DNA of 6,854 bases from contig JBLNBI010000079.1 in NCBI GenBank assembly GCA_050259815.1, positions 1-6,854 of the forward strand, read 5' to 3'. Below are positions 5,953-6,854 of the stretch, piece after piece. Position 1 is the first letter of the stretch, and every line of letters begins with the position of its first letter. The notes under the pieces were generated by a model. It did no database searches. It was given only the letters and a program-made list of their open reading frames with translations, and was not told the origin of the DNA. The position numbers and the translations under genes were made by a program. The stretch comes from JAGTRP01 sp050259815. GTDB taxonomy: Bacteria > Pseudomonadota > Gammaproteobacteria > Burkholderiales > Rhodocyclaceae.

Positions 5953-6854
5953 CGGGCGTCCTGTTCCTTGAACACCAGGCCCAGACCCGGCCGGTCGTGG
6001 GCGGAGGCGAGGGTACCGTTCACCGGTTGGGGAGCGCCGTCGAACAGCATCCCCTCGATGCGTGCATGGTCGTGGAAATATTCGAGATGGACCGCCGGCC
6101 GGGCGGCGCAGCACAGGGGCACGTGCAGGGCCGGGGCGCAATGGCTGGACAGGGGCACGTTGAAGGCCTCGCACAGGGCCGCCACCCCGAGGAAGCCGGT
6201 GATGCCGCCGCAGCGGGTGGCGTCGGCCTGGAGGATGTCCACCGCCTGGGCCTCCAGCATGCGGCGGAAGTAGGGCAGGTCGTAGCCGTATTCCCCGGCG
6301 CTGATGGCCATGCCGGCCGGGCCCCGGTCCCGCAGGAGGCGCAGGCCGGCAAGGTCGTCGGAGGACACCGGCTCCTCGAACCAGGCCACCCGCAGATCGG
6401 CGAAGCGCTCGGCGAAATGGAGGGCCTGCTTGCGGTTGTAGGCGCCGTTGGCGTCCACGAAAAGCTGGGTTTGCCGGCCGACGGCCTGGGCGGCGGCGGT
6501 GACCCGCTCCACGTCCTGGTCGGGATGGCGGCCGATTTTCATCTTCACCCGGCCAAAACCCTGCTGGGCCCAGCCGCCCAACTGCTCCTGCAATTCCTCG
6601 GTGGAGTAGCTGGTGAAGCCGCCGCTGCCATAAATGGGGATGGCTGGGCGAGCTTGGCCCAGCAAGGTCGCCAGGGACACTTCCAGACATCTGGCCTTGA
6701 GGTCCCAGAGGGCCGCATCCACCACCGAAATGGCCATGGAGCAGATGCCCGGCCGGCCCAGGTTGCGGATGGCCACTGCCATGTCCGCCCAGCGGGCATT
6801 GGTGGCGAGGGCGTCCCGGCCCGGGAGGAGGGGGACGAAGCGGTCCCGGATGAG
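5934..6854 (-). CDS. Enolase-superfamily (mandelate racemase-type) acid-sugar dehydratase/racemase, N-terminus outside window
   Basis: The frame is open to the window edge and gives 306 C-terminal residues of a protein family usually 350-400 long, so roughly 50-80 residues are missing. Reading starts at LIRDRFVPLL, part of the N-terminal capping domain, and continues into the barrel. The KxK motif that supplies the acid/base lysine is VKMKIG (K104, K106 in the visible part). Metal ligands are probably D134 (FVDANG), E160 or E161 (WFEEP) and E188 (AGEYGYD). The partner dyad of mandelate racemase-type enzymes is probably D211 (ADATRCGG) and H238 (SSHCAP). These enzymes use Mg2+ to abstract the proton next to a carboxylate, most often to dehydrate or epimerise acid sugars. 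The substrate is unknown. A strand-internal ATG at 6780-6782 is not the true start because coding similarity continues upstream. Its 3' end overlaps the dehydrogenase start by 19 bases. Confidence 0.92.
   Translation of the reverse strand, partial: LIRDRFVPLLPGRDALATNARWADMAVAIRNLGRPGICSMAISVVDAALWDLKARCLEVSLATLLGQARPAIPIYGSGGFTSYSTEELQEQLGGWAQQGFGRVKMKIGRHPDQDVERVTAAAQAVGRQTQLFVDANGAYNRKQALHFAERFADLRVAWFEEPVSSDDLAGLRLLRDRGPAGMAISAGEYGYDLPYFRRMLEAQAVDILQADATRCGGITGFLGVAALCEAFNVPLSSHCAPALHVPLCCAARPAVHLEYFHDHARIEGMLFDGAPQPVNGTLASAHDRPGLGLVFKEQDARCFENS
5959..5962 (-). promoter_or_regulatory. Ribosome-binding site for the flavin/Fe-S dehydrogenase
   Basis: AGGA on the minus strand lies 6 bases before the ATG at 5952 and within the coding region of the enolase-superfamily gene. 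It identifies MFRKF as the protein start, although the reading frame stays open much further upstream. Confidence 0.6.

Noticed and set aside
3643..6273. Two long plus-strand open frames (438 and 434 residues) opposite the dehydrogenase and enolase-type genes
   Set aside because: They are antisense shadows produced by high GC content. Their products resemble no family and lack ribosome-binding sites, while the minus-strand genes have clear catalytic motifs throughout.
5953..6690. Open upstream extension that would make a 1,214-residue fused dehydrogenase
   Set aside because: The 246 extra residues are a low-complexity, proline/arginine-rich translation of the enolase-superfamily gene in another frame. 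The real start has a ribosome-binding site, and the length from there fits the family.

Overview
The window is GC-rich, densely coding DNA with eight genes and no intergenic gap longer than about 30 bases. The close match of one gene to ArfB, the ATG/GTG/TTG starts with AGGA/GGAG ribosome-binding sites and the gene types suggest a high-GC proteobacterium, probably gamma or beta. That assignment is an inference; no rRNA or other taxonomic marker is present. I see no mobile element, tRNA, CRISPR array or integron.

The left part (1-1899) reads on the plus strand: the tail of an unidentified membrane protein, a short-chain dehydrogenase/reductase with a C-terminal membrane anchor, the ribosome-rescue hydrolase ArfB, and a small thioredoxin-fold protein. 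Spacings are 1, 27 and about 23 bases (or a 4-base overlap), so they may be co-transcribed, although their functions are not obviously linked.

The right part (6854-1896) reads on the minus strand as one tightly packed cluster. In transcription order it holds an enolase-superfamily (mandelate racemase-type) acid-sugar dehydratase or racemase cut by the window edge, a 968-residue FAD plus iron-sulfur 2-hydroxyacid dehydrogenase, a homologue of the Anabaena sensory rhodopsin transducer (ASRT), and a ZIP-family metal transporter with divergent metal-site motifs. The first two genes overlap by 19 bases and the next junctions are within a few bases, which indicates one transcript and probably translational coupling. 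The two gene groups converge and overlap at their stop codons (1896-1899), with no visible terminator between them.

The most interesting point is the ASRT-like protein in an operon with sugar-acid and hydroxyacid enzymes and no rhodopsin in view. A reasonable inference is that it binds a small carbohydrate-like metabolite connected with the enolase-superfamily enzyme and the flavin/iron-sulfur dehydrogenase, rather than relaying a light signal. The metal transporter could supply the divalent ion needed by the enolase-type enzyme, but this is speculation from gene order.
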